DNA of 64,000 nt from positions 591,001 to 655,000 of the forward strand of contig NZ_CP109446.1 of assembly GCF_036227265.1 (NCBI RefSeq). The letters run 5' to 3'. The stretch's first letter is position 1. Each line of letters begins with the position of its first letter. The notes beneath the pieces are model-generated. The model was not told the origin of the DNA. It was given only the letters and a program-made list of their open reading frames with translations, and did no database searches. This document shows positions 1 through 8,400 of this stretch, one piece after another. This stretch comes from Streptomyces sp. NBC_01476 (GTDB taxonomy: Bacteria > Actinomycetota > Actinomycetes > Streptomycetales > Streptomycetaceae). The position numbers were made by a program, and so were the translations under genes.

Positions 1-144
1 GCCGCGGACGTAAGGCAGCAGGGTGTCCGCGACGCTCGCGTAGTAGTGGAGCAGTTCGCCCTTGGTGGTGCCGGTACCGGGCCAGAGCACCCGGTCGAGG
101 TGGCTGAGGGTGATCCGGCGGCCCTCGATCTCGGTGATCGGCAT
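1..144 (-). CDS. ligD: LigD-type polymerase domain protein, 5' end only
   Basis: Only the first 48 codons are in the window; the gene runs off the left edge. The start is the ATG whose complement is at 142-144, and the peptide begins MPITEIEGRRITLSHLDRV, followed by LWPGTGTTKGELLHYY. This matches the N-terminus of the LigD polymerase/primase domain, where a short beta strand is followed by the K-xE-hh-xYY motif. In bacterial end joining this domain fills gaps at Ku-bound breaks. It is divergent from ku with only 38 bp between the two starts, so the promoters overlap or are shared. Whether this is a stand-alone polymerase or a polymerase-ligase fusion cannot be told from the fragment. Confidence 0.85.
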   Translation of the reverse strand, partial: MPITEIEGRRITLSHLDRVLWPGTGTTKGELLHYYASVADTLLPYVRG

Positions 145-182
145 ACGATAAAGATCCCATAGCCATACATAAAGGACACGCC

Positions 183-1250
183 ATGCGCAGCGTCTGGTCC
201 GGGAACCTGGCCTTCGGCCTGGTCTCGATCCCGGTGAAGCTCGGGGCCGCGGTGTCAAGCCACAAGATCAGCTTCCGGCAGATCCACCTGGCCGACCAGG
301 GCCGTGTCCGCTACCAGAAGACCTGCGAACTCGACGAGGAAGTGCTCTCCGCCTCCGACATCGGGCGCGCCTACGAGACGCCGGACCAGCTGGTCGAGAT
401 CACCGACGCCGACCTCAAGGCGCTGCCGCTGCCGACCGCCAAGACCATCGAGATCAACGGCTTCCTGGACAGGGCGGCAGTCGACTCGCTCCAGCTCGAC
501 ACCCCGTACTTCCTGGCGCCCGCCACCCCCGCGGCCGACAAACCGTACGTCCTGATGCGCGAGGCGCTGGCCCGGTCGGGGAAGGCGGCGGTCGGCAAGT
601 TCGCGATGCGCAACTCCGAGCATCTGGCGCTGGTACAGGCCCGGGACGACGTCCTCGTACTGCAGACTCTGCGCTGGCCGGACGAGCTGAACTCCCCCGC
701 CGAGGCCGCCCCCCGGAGCAACGTCAAGATCACCGACAACGAACTGCGGCTGGCCGACACCCTGATCGAGGCGCTCGGCGAGGCGGATCTCGGCCAGTAC
801 CACGACGAGTACGCACAGGCGGTGGAGGCCCTGGTCAGCGCCAAACTCGAAGGCGTGCAGCCCCCGACGGCCGGCGAGGAGGGCGGTGGCGGCAAGGTCG
901 TCGATCTGATGGCGGCGCTCCAGGCGTCCGTGGACCAGGCCCGCGGGGGTGACAACGCGCAGGAAGCCACTGTGCACCAACTCAAGCCCACCGGCCGGAA
1001 GAAGGCCCCCGCGAAGAAGGCGGCCACGAAGAAGACCACCGGCACGCGGGACGACACCGGATCGGCCGGCTCCGGATCCGCCGGCTCCGGCACGGGGTCG
1101 TCGAAGGGGTCGTCGACCGGGTCATCCGGGTCATCCGGGTCATCCACGGGGTCGAAGAAGAGCGCGGGGAAGAAGGCCGCCGCGAAGAAGGCGCCCGCCA
1201 AATCCGCCACGTCCGCCAAGAAGACCGCCTCGCGCCGCCGGACCGGCTGA
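183..1250 (+). CDS. ku: Non-homologous end joining protein Ku
   Basis: Bacterial Ku binds DNA double-strand ends as a homodimer and recruits LigD. The N-terminus (MRSVWSGNLAFGLVSIPVKL) is the family signature, and the Ku beta-barrel core spans about residues 1-250. The 355-residue protein is longer than minimal bacterial Ku (about 270-300). The extra length is a low-complexity tail from about residue 270, rich in Lys, Ala, Gly and Ser with KKAPAKK-type repeats, ending in SRRRTG. Such basic C-terminal tails are known to contact DNA. The gene is divergent from the ligD polymerase gene, the usual NHEJ pairing. The ATG at 183 follows a GGAC-type ribosome site (AAAGGACACGCC). Confidence 0.97.
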   Translation: MRSVWSGNLAFGLVSIPVKLGAAVSSHKISFRQIHLADQGRVRYQKTCELDEEVLSASDIGRAYETPDQLVEITDADLKALPLPTAKTIEINGFLDRAAVDSLQLDTPYFLAPATPAADKPYVLMREALARSGKAAVGKFAMRNSEHLALVQARDDVLVLQTLRWPDELNSPAEAAPRSNVKITDNELRLADTLIEALGEADLGQYHDEYAQAVEALVSAKLEGVQPPTAGEEGGGGKVVDLMAALQASVDQARGGDNAQEATVHQLKPTGRKKAPAKKAATKKTTGTRDDTGSAGSGSAGSGTGSSKGSSTGSSGSSGSSTGSKKSAGKKAAAKKAPAKSATSAKKTASRRRTG

Positions 1251-1363
1251 CGTGCTGTCCATCCCCTGAGACGGTACGGAATGAGCGGCCCGGTCGCCGG
1301 GTTCGTACCTTTGGTGCGCGGCGACCGACGCTGTGCCGTACCCGAACGGAGTGACCGGCGCCG

Positions 1364-2101
1364 ATGTCGACCAGTCTTCAGTCCCCGTACGAGCAGGTGC
1401 CGGAGGACAGCGCGGCCGTCCTGGACAACCCGGCCTGGGCCACGCTGACCGGAGCGCACCGGCCGCTGGCCGAGATCGTCGGGTCCGCCGCCCGCTACCC
1501 CACGGACGTGGCCCCGTTCGTGGCCATCGCCGACCACCGGGACCCGGCGGGCTGGGCCGACCTGGCGACCCTCGTCGGACCGGGGAACTCCTTCGCGCTC
1601 GCCGGGGTGCCGACGCTGCCCGAGGGCTGGGCCACCGGCCAGTCCGGACAGGGCGTCCAGCTGGTCGGGACCGGGCTGCGCCCCGCGACCGACCCGGAGG
1701 CGGTCCGGCTCGGTCCGGCGGACGTCCCCGAGATGCTGGACCTGGTGGAGCGCACCAAGCCGGGCCCCTTCCTGCCGCGCACCATCGAACTGGGGGCGTA
1801 CTGGGGCATCCGCCGGGACGGGCACCTGGTCGCGATGGCCGGTGAGCGGCTGCGCCCGCCCGGCTGGACCGAGATCAGCGCGGTCTGCACCGACGACCGG
1901 TACCGGGGCCAGGGACTCGCCACCCGGTTGGTCCGGCACGTCGCCGTCGGCATCACCGACCGCGGCGACACGCCCTTCCTGCACGCCGCCGCGGTGAACA
2001 CCGGCGCCATCCGGCTCTACGAGTCGATCGGCTTCACCCAGCGCGCCGCGGTCGTCTTCCACTTCCTGACCGTCCCGCAGGACGCGCGCACCAGGGACTG
2101 A
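1364..2101 (+). CDS. GNAT family N-acetyltransferase (FR47-like)
   Basis: The 245-residue protein has a C-terminal GNAT fold. The acetyl-CoA loop is seen around VCTDDRYRGQGLATRLV (the R/Q-x-x-G-x-G/A motif), followed by NTGAIRLYESIGF, the motif B helix. This is the FR47-like subgroup. The N-terminal half is less conserved and probably binds the unknown acyl acceptor. GGAG lies about 12 nt before the ATG. It stands alone 113 bp after ku, and nothing nearby indicates a substrate. Confidence 0.9.
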   Translation: MSTSLQSPYEQVPEDSAAVLDNPAWATLTGAHRPLAEIVGSAARYPTDVAPFVAIADHRDPAGWADLATLVGPGNSFALAGVPTLPEGWATGQSGQGVQLVGTGLRPATDPEAVRLGPADVPEMLDLVERTKPGPFLPRTIELGAYWGIRRDGHLVAMAGERLRPPGWTEISAVCTDDRYRGQGLATRLVRHVAVGITDRGDTPFLHAAAVNTGAIRLYESIGFTQRAAVVFHFLTVPQDARTRD

Positions 2102-2228
2102 ACCCGCCCGCGGCGAGGTGGGAGAAGCCATGAGATACCGCCCATCGGACGGGGATTGCGCCCGCCGCAGACCGGGGGTTAACGTCGCAGGCCAGTGGAC
2201 CGTCCGATACGGACAGGGGGTGACCGCA

Positions 2229-2396
2229 GTGCGCGTGTCCCGCCGTACCGGCGCACCGGTCCGCCGCCGCGCTCCGCGCCCCCTCTTCCACCTCGCCGCC
2301 GTACGCACCCTGGCGCCCGGCGGGCCGCCGGTCCGGCTCTACGGGCGCCGGCACATCGATCTGCTGCGCGTCGCCGCGGCACTGTGTCGCCGCTGA
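2229..2396 (+). CDS. Putative cysteine-responsive leader peptide (RRHIDLLRVAAALCRR type)
   Basis: This 55-codon ORF ends in RLYGRRHIDLLRVAAALCRR and then stops. The ending matches the actinomycete putative leader peptide family (R-x-H-h-D-L-x-R-V-x-x-x-L-C), which sits upstream of sulfur-uptake and cysteine genes and is believed to act by attenuation. The GTG start has a GGGGGTGA ribosome site 6 nt upstream. A second in-frame GTG lies two codons later. The only Cys codon is TGT, uncommon in this genome, three codons before the stop. It is 255 bp upstream of the NtaA/DmoA-type monooxygenase, as expected for cis control of a sulfur-scavenging operon. It is longer than many members of the family (about 20-35 residues). 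The regulatory role is inferred. Confidence 0.7.
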   Translation: MRVSRRTGAPVRRRAPRPLFHLAAVRTLAPGGPPVRLYGRRHIDLLRVAAALCRR

Positions 2397-2651
2397 TCCG
2401 CCTCCCCCGCGACGCGACCGCACTCCGGGTGCTCCCGGGTTCCCTTCCGGGCTGACACCACCGCCCGCCCCACCGCCATGGGGCCGTCGGCCCGCGGTCG
2501 CGTACGGCTCCGGGCCGACCGAGAAAGGCGACTCCCGGCGTCAGCCGAACCGGCCGCCCCGCCCGCGACGCCGCGCGGCCTGCAAGGACCGCCGCGCCCC
2601 GCCAACCGCCACGCCACCACCAGTGCATGAGCCGGAGGGACCGCAACCGCC
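2397..2651 (+). promoter_or_regulatory. Leader region between leader peptide and monooxygenase operon
   Basis: These 255 bases carry no convincing ORF of their own. They separate the leader peptide stop from the monooxygenase start. The stretch at about 2470-2525 is rich in GGCC/GGCCC segments that could form alternative hairpins, for instance GGGGCCGTCGGCCC and the later GGGCCGACC. An attenuator is therefore plausible, but I see no hairpin with a clear T-run. A ribosome site (GGAGGGACC) begins 15 nt before the downstream ATG. Confidence 0.35.
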
Positions 2652-4034
2652 ATGAGCACACCCGAGCCCCGTCAGATCCATCTCGCCGCGCACTTCCCCG
2701 GTGTCAACAACACCACCGTGTGGAGCGACCCGGCGGCGGGCAGCCACATCGAGTTCAGCTCCTTCGCCCACTTCGCCCGGACCGCGGAGCGTGCCAAGTT
2801 CGACTTCCTCTTCCTCGCCGAGGGCCTGCGGCTGCGGGAACAGGGCGGCGAGATCTACGACCTGGACGTGGTCGGCCGCCCCGACACCTTCACCGTGCTC
2901 GCCGCACTCGCCGCCGTCACCGAACGGATCGGGCTGACCGGCACCATCAACTCCACCTTCAACGAGCCCTACGAGGTGGCCCGCCAGTTCGCCTCCCTGG
3001 ACCACCTGTCGGCCGGCCGCGCCGCCTGGAACGTCGTCACCTCCTGGGACGCCTTCACCGGTGAGAACTTCCGGCGCGGCGGCTTCCTCGCCCAGAGCGA
3101 CCGCTACACCCGGGCCCAGCGGTTCCTGGAGACCGGGGGTGAGCTCTTCGACTCCTGGCGCGGTGACGAGATCGTCGCGGACAAGGAGTCCGGCCGTTTC
3201 CTCACCGACCCGGCGGCCGGCGCCTTCCGGCACAAGGACGAGCACTTCGACATCGCCGGCCGGTTCAACGTCCCGCGCAGCCCGCAGGGCAGGCCGGTGA
3301 TCTTCCAGGCCGGCGACTCCGACGAGGGCCGGGAGTTCGCCGCCTCGTCCGCCGACGCGATCTTCAGCCGGTACGCGGAACTGGAGGCCGGACAGGCGTT
3401 CTACCGCGACGTCAAGGGCCGGCTGGAGCGGTACGGGCGCACCCCCGACGAAGTGCTCATCCTGCCGGCCGCCACGTTCGTCCTCGGCGACACCGACGCG
3501 GAGGCGCAGGAGAAGGCGCATCAGGTGCGGCGCAGCCAGGTCAGCGGCCAGACCGCGATCAAGCTGCTGGAACAGGTCTGGAACCGGGACCTGTCGGCGT
3601 ACGACCCGGAGGGCCCGCTGCCGCAGATCGATCCCGACCCGGGCGAGCACACGGTGGCGCGGGGCCGGGCCAGCGTACGCAGCGTCCGCGACCCGCTGGC
3701 CACCGCCCGGGAGTGGCGGGAGCTGGCGGCGGCCGAGAAACTCTCCATCCGCGATCTGATCATCAAGACCAGCGCCCGCCAGACGTTCATCGGGTCACCG
3801 CGGACGGTGGCCGGGACGATCAACTCCTTTGTGCAGGCCGGGGCGGCCGACGGCTTCATCCTCGTCCCGCATGTCACCCCCGGCGGCCTGGACGAGTTCG
3901 CCGACACGGTCGTACCGCTGCTCCAGGAGCGCGGCGTCTTCCGGCACGACTACGCCGGTACGACGCTCCGCGACCACCTGGGACTGCGCACCCCGCACCC
4001 CGGTGACGCGGTACGCCGGGCAACCGCGTCCTGA
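2652..4034 (+). CDS. NtaA/DmoA family FMN-dependent monooxygenase
   Basis: The 460-residue protein is a bacterial luciferase-like TIM barrel that uses reduced FMN and oxygen. It begins with the family opening QIHLAAHFPGVNNTTVWSDP and carries AAWNVVTSWD and NFRRGGF. These, with the length of about 440-460 residues, fit the NtaA/SnaA/DmoA/SoxA subgroup that attacks nitrilotriacetate, pristinamycin precursors, dimethyl sulfide or dibenzothiophene. The cysteine-type leader peptide upstream and a second flavin monooxygenase 67 bp downstream favour release of sulfur from organosulfur compounds. The exact substrate is not visible. FMNH2 must come from a flavin reductase elsewhere. Confidence 0.9.
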   Translation: MSTPEPRQIHLAAHFPGVNNTTVWSDPAAGSHIEFSSFAHFARTAERAKFDFLFLAEGLRLREQGGEIYDLDVVGRPDTFTVLAALAAVTERIGLTGTINSTFNEPYEVARQFASLDHLSAGRAAWNVVTSWDAFTGENFRRGGFLAQSDRYTRAQRFLETGGELFDSWRGDEIVADKESGRFLTDPAAGAFRHKDEHFDIAGRFNVPRSPQGRPVIFQAGDSDEGREFAASSADAIFSRYAELEAGQAFYRDVKGRLERYGRTPDEVLILPAATFVLGDTDAEAQEKAHQVRRSQVSGQTAIKLLEQVWNRDLSAYDPEGPLPQIDPDPGEHTVARGRASVRSVRDPLATAREWRELAAAEKLSIRDLIIKTSARQTFIGSPRTVAGTINSFVQAGAADGFILVPHVTPGGLDEFADTVVPLLQERGVFRHDYAGTTLRDHLGLRTPHPGDAVRRATAS

Positions 4035-4101
4035 CCCTGCCCGCCGCCGCGCCGGAACCGCCCGGCCCGGCACTCGCCACGACCCAGGAAGGCGGCCGCG
4101 C

Positions 4102-5256
4102 ATGAGCCACCCGTCCCCGGACTCCTCCGCCGTACCCCTGTCGGTTCTCGATCTGTCGCCGATCCCGTCGGGCAGCACGCCGGCGCAGGCAGTGCGCAAC
4201 ACCGTCGACCTGGCCCGGCGGGCGGAGGAAGCCGGCTATGCCCGCTACTGGCTGGCCGAGCACCATCTGGCCACCGGAGTCGCGGGCATCTCGCCCGCGC
4301 TGCTGATCCAGCTGGTCGCGGCGGCCACCGAGCGGATCAGGGTCGGGGCGGGCGCGGTGCAGCTCGGGCACCGCACCCCGCTGTCGGTGGTGGAGGAGTT
4401 CGGCCTGCTGGACGCGCTCTTCCCCGGCCGGATCGACCTGGGGCTCGGCCGGTCGGGTTTCCGCAAGCCCGGGGCGGCCGGCGCCGCCCCGCCGCCACCG
4501 CCGAAGCCCCGGCAGGTGGCCGACCGGTGGACGCCGGAGGGGCTGCTGATACCGGCGCCGTTCGACATCAGCTCGCTGATCGGTTCGCCGCTGCTCACCC
4601 GGTACATCCAGCTGGTGCAGTTCCCCGGCGCCGACCTGCCGGAGTACCGCGACCAGGTGGACCAGATCCAGGCGCTGATCCGCGGTGACTACCGCACCCC
4701 GGAGGGTCTGGAGGCGCACGCGCTGCCCGGCGAGGGAGCCGATCTGCAGCTGTGGATCCTGGGCAGCAGCGCCGGGGCCAGCGCGCAGGCCGCGGGTGCG
4801 CTCGGGCTGCCGTTCGGGGCGAATTACCACGTCAGTCCGGCCGCGGTCCTGGAGGCGGTCGAGGCGTACCGCAAGGCGTTCGTCCCCTCCGACGTGCTGG
4901 ACCGGCCGCATGTGCTGGTCTCCGCGGATGTCGTGGTGGCCGAGGACGACGCCACCGCGCGGCACCTCGCGTCGCCCTACGGGCTGTGGGTGCACAGCAT
5001 CCGCTCCGGGCGGGGCGCGATCCCCTTCCCGACCCCGGAGGAGGCCGCGGCGCACGAGTGGACCGACGTGGAGCGCGGGTTGGTCGACGACCGCATCCGT
5101 ACCCAGTTCACGGGTTCGCCGCAGACCGTCGCCGCGAAGCTGCGGGTCCTTCAACAGGCCACCGGCGCGGACGAGTTGCTCGTCACCACGATCACCCACG
5201 ACCACCAGGACCGCGTCCGTTCCCTCACCCTCCTCGCCGACGAATGGCACCACTGA
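4102..5256 (+). CDS. LLM class flavin-dependent oxidoreductase (MsnO8/luciferase-like group 1)
   Basis: The 384-residue protein is a luciferase-like monooxygenase. The opening PLSVLDLSPIPSGSTPAQAV and the nearby YARYWLAEHH are typical of the MsnO8-type group, as are WILGSSAGASAQAAGALGLPF and the C-terminal FTGSPQTVAAKL. I chose the ATG at 4102; an open frame extends further upstream, but it overlaps the previous gene and lacks the family N-terminus. The GGAAGG ribosome site lies 8 nt upstream. An insertion of about 25 residues after GRSGF is rich in Ala and Pro (AAPPPPPKPRQ) and is probably a surface loop. It likely forms one operon with the preceding monooxygenase under the same leader peptide. 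Confidence 0.9.
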   Translation: MSHPSPDSSAVPLSVLDLSPIPSGSTPAQAVRNTVDLARRAEEAGYARYWLAEHHLATGVAGISPALLIQLVAAATERIRVGAGAVQLGHRTPLSVVEEFGLLDALFPGRIDLGLGRSGFRKPGAAGAAPPPPPKPRQVADRWTPEGLLIPAPFDISSLIGSPLLTRYIQLVQFPGADLPEYRDQVDQIQALIRGDYRTPEGLEAHALPGEGADLQLWILGSSAGASAQAAGALGLPFGANYHVSPAAVLEAVEAYRKAFVPSDVLDRPHVLVSADVVVAEDDATARHLASPYGLWVHSIRSGRGAIPFPTPEEAAAHEWTDVERGLVDDRIRTQFTGSPQTVAAKLRVLQQATGADELLVTTITHDHQDRVRSLTLLADEWHH

Positions 5257-5261
5257 CCCCC

Positions 5262-5483
5262 AAGGGGCGCGAGCAACCCCCACCGGCAGAAGGTCCGGGA
5301 CCGACCGAACCGGGCACCCCGCCCGGAAGGGGCGCGAGGAACCGCGCGAGCAACCCCCCACCGGCAGAAGGTCCGGAAGCCGACCGACCGGGGCAGCCCG
5401 GCCGGAAGGGGCGCGAGGAACGGCGCGCGCAACCCCCACCAGCAGAAGGTCCGGAAACCGAGCGACAGGGGCACCCCGGCCGG
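5262..5483. repeat. Three imperfect tandem copies of a 65-79 bp intergenic element
   Basis: Copies begin at 5262, 5327 and 5406, each with AAGGGGCGCGAG. Each then has an inverted segment (GGAACCGCGCGAGCAA in copy 2) and ACC(G/A)GCAGAAGGTCCGG, and each ends near CCGGCCGG or CCCGCCCGG. Copy 1 lacks about 13 bp after GCGCGAG. The array fills the gap between two convergent genes. Very similar GGGGCGCGGGGAACTGCGCGA segments are, from general knowledge, common interspersed elements in Streptomyces intergenic regions. The array might act in transcription termination. Confidence 0.75.
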
Positions 5484-5490
5484 TCCGCGG

Positions 5491-8400
5491 TCAGCCCCCC
5501 GCAGTGGTCACCGCGCTGTCCGCCGCCAGCTGGTCGACAGTCGCCCCGCCACCGGTCTGCCGGAAGGCGTCCCACAGCTTGCGGTACGGCCCCTGCGCGG
5601 CGAGCAGCCCGGCGTGGGTGCCGGACTCCACCACGGTGCCGTGGTCGATGACCACCACGCGGTCGGCCCGGGCCGCGGTGGTGAGGCGGTGGGCGACCAC
5701 CAGGGTGGTACGGCGCCGGGTCAGCGCGTCAGTGGCGGCGGCGACCCGGCTCTCGGTGGCCAGGTCGAGCGACGCGGTGGCCTCGTCCAGCAGCAGCACG
5801 TCGGGGTCGACGAGTTCCGCACGGGCCAGCGCCAGCAGCTGCCGCTGGCCGGCCGACAGGCTCCGCCCCCGCTCCCCCACCGGCTGGAGGTAGCCGAGCG
5901 GCAGCGCCGCGACCATCTCGTGGGCGCCCACCGCCTTCGCCGCGGCCTCCACCTCCGCGTCGCTCGCCTCGGGCCGCCCGTAGGCGATGGCGTCCCGCAC
6001 GGTGCCGCTGAACAGGTGTGCCTCCTGCGGCACCACCCCCAGCCTGCGGCGGTATCCGGGCAGATCCAGCTCCCGCAGATCGTGCCCGTCCACCCGCACC
6101 GCACCGGACGTGGGGTCGTAGAAGCGGGCGATCAGTTTCATCACGGTGGACTTGCCGGCCCCGGTGGCGCCGACCAGCGCGACCGTCTCGCCGGGGGCGA
6201 TCCGCAGGTCCACCCCGTGCAGCACCTCCTGTCCGCCGGTGCCGGTGTAGCCGAAGGACACCTGGTCGAACTCGATCCCGCCGCGCAGCCCCTCGACCGG
6301 CAGCGGGTGTTCGGCGACCGGGGTGCCGGTCGGGGTGCGCATGAGGGTGCGCAGCCTGCCGAGGCCGACGACCGCCTGCTGGTAGCCGTCGAAGACCTGG
6401 GAGAGCTGCTGGATCGGGGAGAAGAAGAGGTCCACGTAGAGCAGGAAGGCGATCAGGGTGCCGGCGGTGAGGGTGCCGGAGCGGACCTGGCCGGCGCCGA
6501 CGACGAGCACGGCGGCGGTGGACAGGGTGCCGAGGAACTCCACGAAGGGGAAGAAGGTGCCCATGTAGCGCTGGGCGCGCAGCCGGGAGTCGCGGAAGCC
6601 CCAGGCGAGGACCGCGAAGTCGCGGGCGTTGCGCTCTTCCCGGCGGAACGCCTGGGTGACGCGGATGGCGGTGACGTTCTCCTGCAGGTTGGCGTTGACC
6701 GCGCTGACCCGCTCCCTGGCCTCGTGGTAGGCGGGCACCGAGTAGTGCCGGAAGAGCGCGGTGGAGCCGATCAGCGGCGGCAGTGCGCACAGCAGCACGA
6801 CGGCGAGTCCGGCGTCGATCACCAGCAGGGTGACGAGGACGCCGAGCACGGTCAGCAGGCTGACGACCGCGGTGATCAGCCCGGTCTGCAGGAAGTTCGA
6901 CAGCGCGTCCACGTCGGTGGTCATCCGGGTCATGATCCGGCCGCCGAGTTCGCGCTCGTAGTAGTCCAGGCCGAGCCGCTGGAGCTGCGCGTACGTCTTG
7001 ACCCGCAGGGTGTAGAGCAGCCGTTCGCCGGTGCGCCCGGTGGTGCGCAGCTGGGCGATGGAGATCACCCAGTCGGTGGCGACGACGGCTGCGGCGGCGC
7101 CGGCCGCGATGAGCAGCACGCTGCCGGAGTGCCGGCTGACGCCGTCGTCCACGCCCTGCCGGACGAGGATGGGCACCATGATCTGCGCGAGGGCGTCGAG
7201 TGCGACCAGCACAAGGCCGAGCAGCAGTGCCACCCGGAACGGGCGGATCAGGGCGCCGAGGCCGAAGTGCGGGTCGGCGGCCCTGGTCTCCTCGGTGGGT
7301 ACGTCCGGGTCGCCGGCCGGCAGCGGCATCCTGGCCAGCGCGGCGAGGAGTTCGGGGGTGGGCGGAGCGGCGCCGAGCACGCTGCCACCGGGCCCCCGGC
7401 CCCGGCCCGCGGTGGCCGCCGCCGTCGCCATCATCTGGGCGGCCCGCAGCGTGGTGCCCTCCTGGCGCCCCGGCCCGTCGGTGTCGGGGCGGCGCCACAG
7501 CGCCGCGGTCACGGCCGGAGCCGCGACCAGGTCCTCCTCGTCGGCCGGCAGCGGTTCCGCGGCGGCCGGCGCGGCGGGTACGTCCTGGGCCGCCGGCTGA
7601 TCGCCCGGGGCGGGACTGTCACCCGGCTCCGGCACCTCCGCCGCGGTCAGCAGCGACCGGAACAGCGCCGAGCGCGCCCGCAGTTCGTCCATCGTGCCGG
7701 TGTCCACCACCCGCCCGCCGTCCAGCAGCGCGATCCGGTCGGCGAGTTCCAGGGTGGACCTGCGGTGGGCCACGATCAGCGTGGTGGGCCGGCGGGTGGC
7801 CTCGCGCAGCGCGGTGTGGATCTCCGATTCGACCCGGGCGTCGATCGCGGAGGTGGCGTCGTCAAGCACCAGCACCGCCGGGTCCACCAGCAGCGCCCTG
7901 GCCAGCGCGACCCGCTGCCGCTGTCCGCCGGACAGGGTCAGGCCCTGCTCGCCGACCACCGTGTCGTACCCCTGCGGCAGGTTCTCGATGAACTCGTCGG
8001 CGCGGGCGATCCTGGCGGCTTCCCTGATCCGTTGCTCGCTCGCGTCGGGGTCGCCGTAGGCGATGTTGGCCCGCACGGTGTCGGAGAGCAGCAGGCTCTC
8101 CTCGAAGACGAAGCCGATCCGGGACCGCAGCGAGGCCAGCCGCAGCTCGCGCACATCGGTGCCGCCGACCCGTACGGCACCGGCAGGCACGTCGTAGAAG
8201 CGGGGCAGCAGCGCCGCCGCGGTGGACTTGCCGGAGCCGGCCGGGCCGATCAGGGCGACGGTCTCGCCCGCCGCGATGTCGAGGGAGAGGCCGCGCAGCA
8301 GCGGGGCGGCGTGTCCGTAGCCGAAGGTGACGTCCTGCCAGCTCAACGCGGGTGGCTCAGGGGGGAGTTCGCGGGCGTCCGGCACGTCGGTGATGACCGG

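Noticed and set aside
371..2308. 645-residue minus-strand open frame under ku and GNAT genes
   Set aside because: It runs antisense through two recognisable genes, is Arg/Pro-rich with no family match, and reflects the high G+C content.
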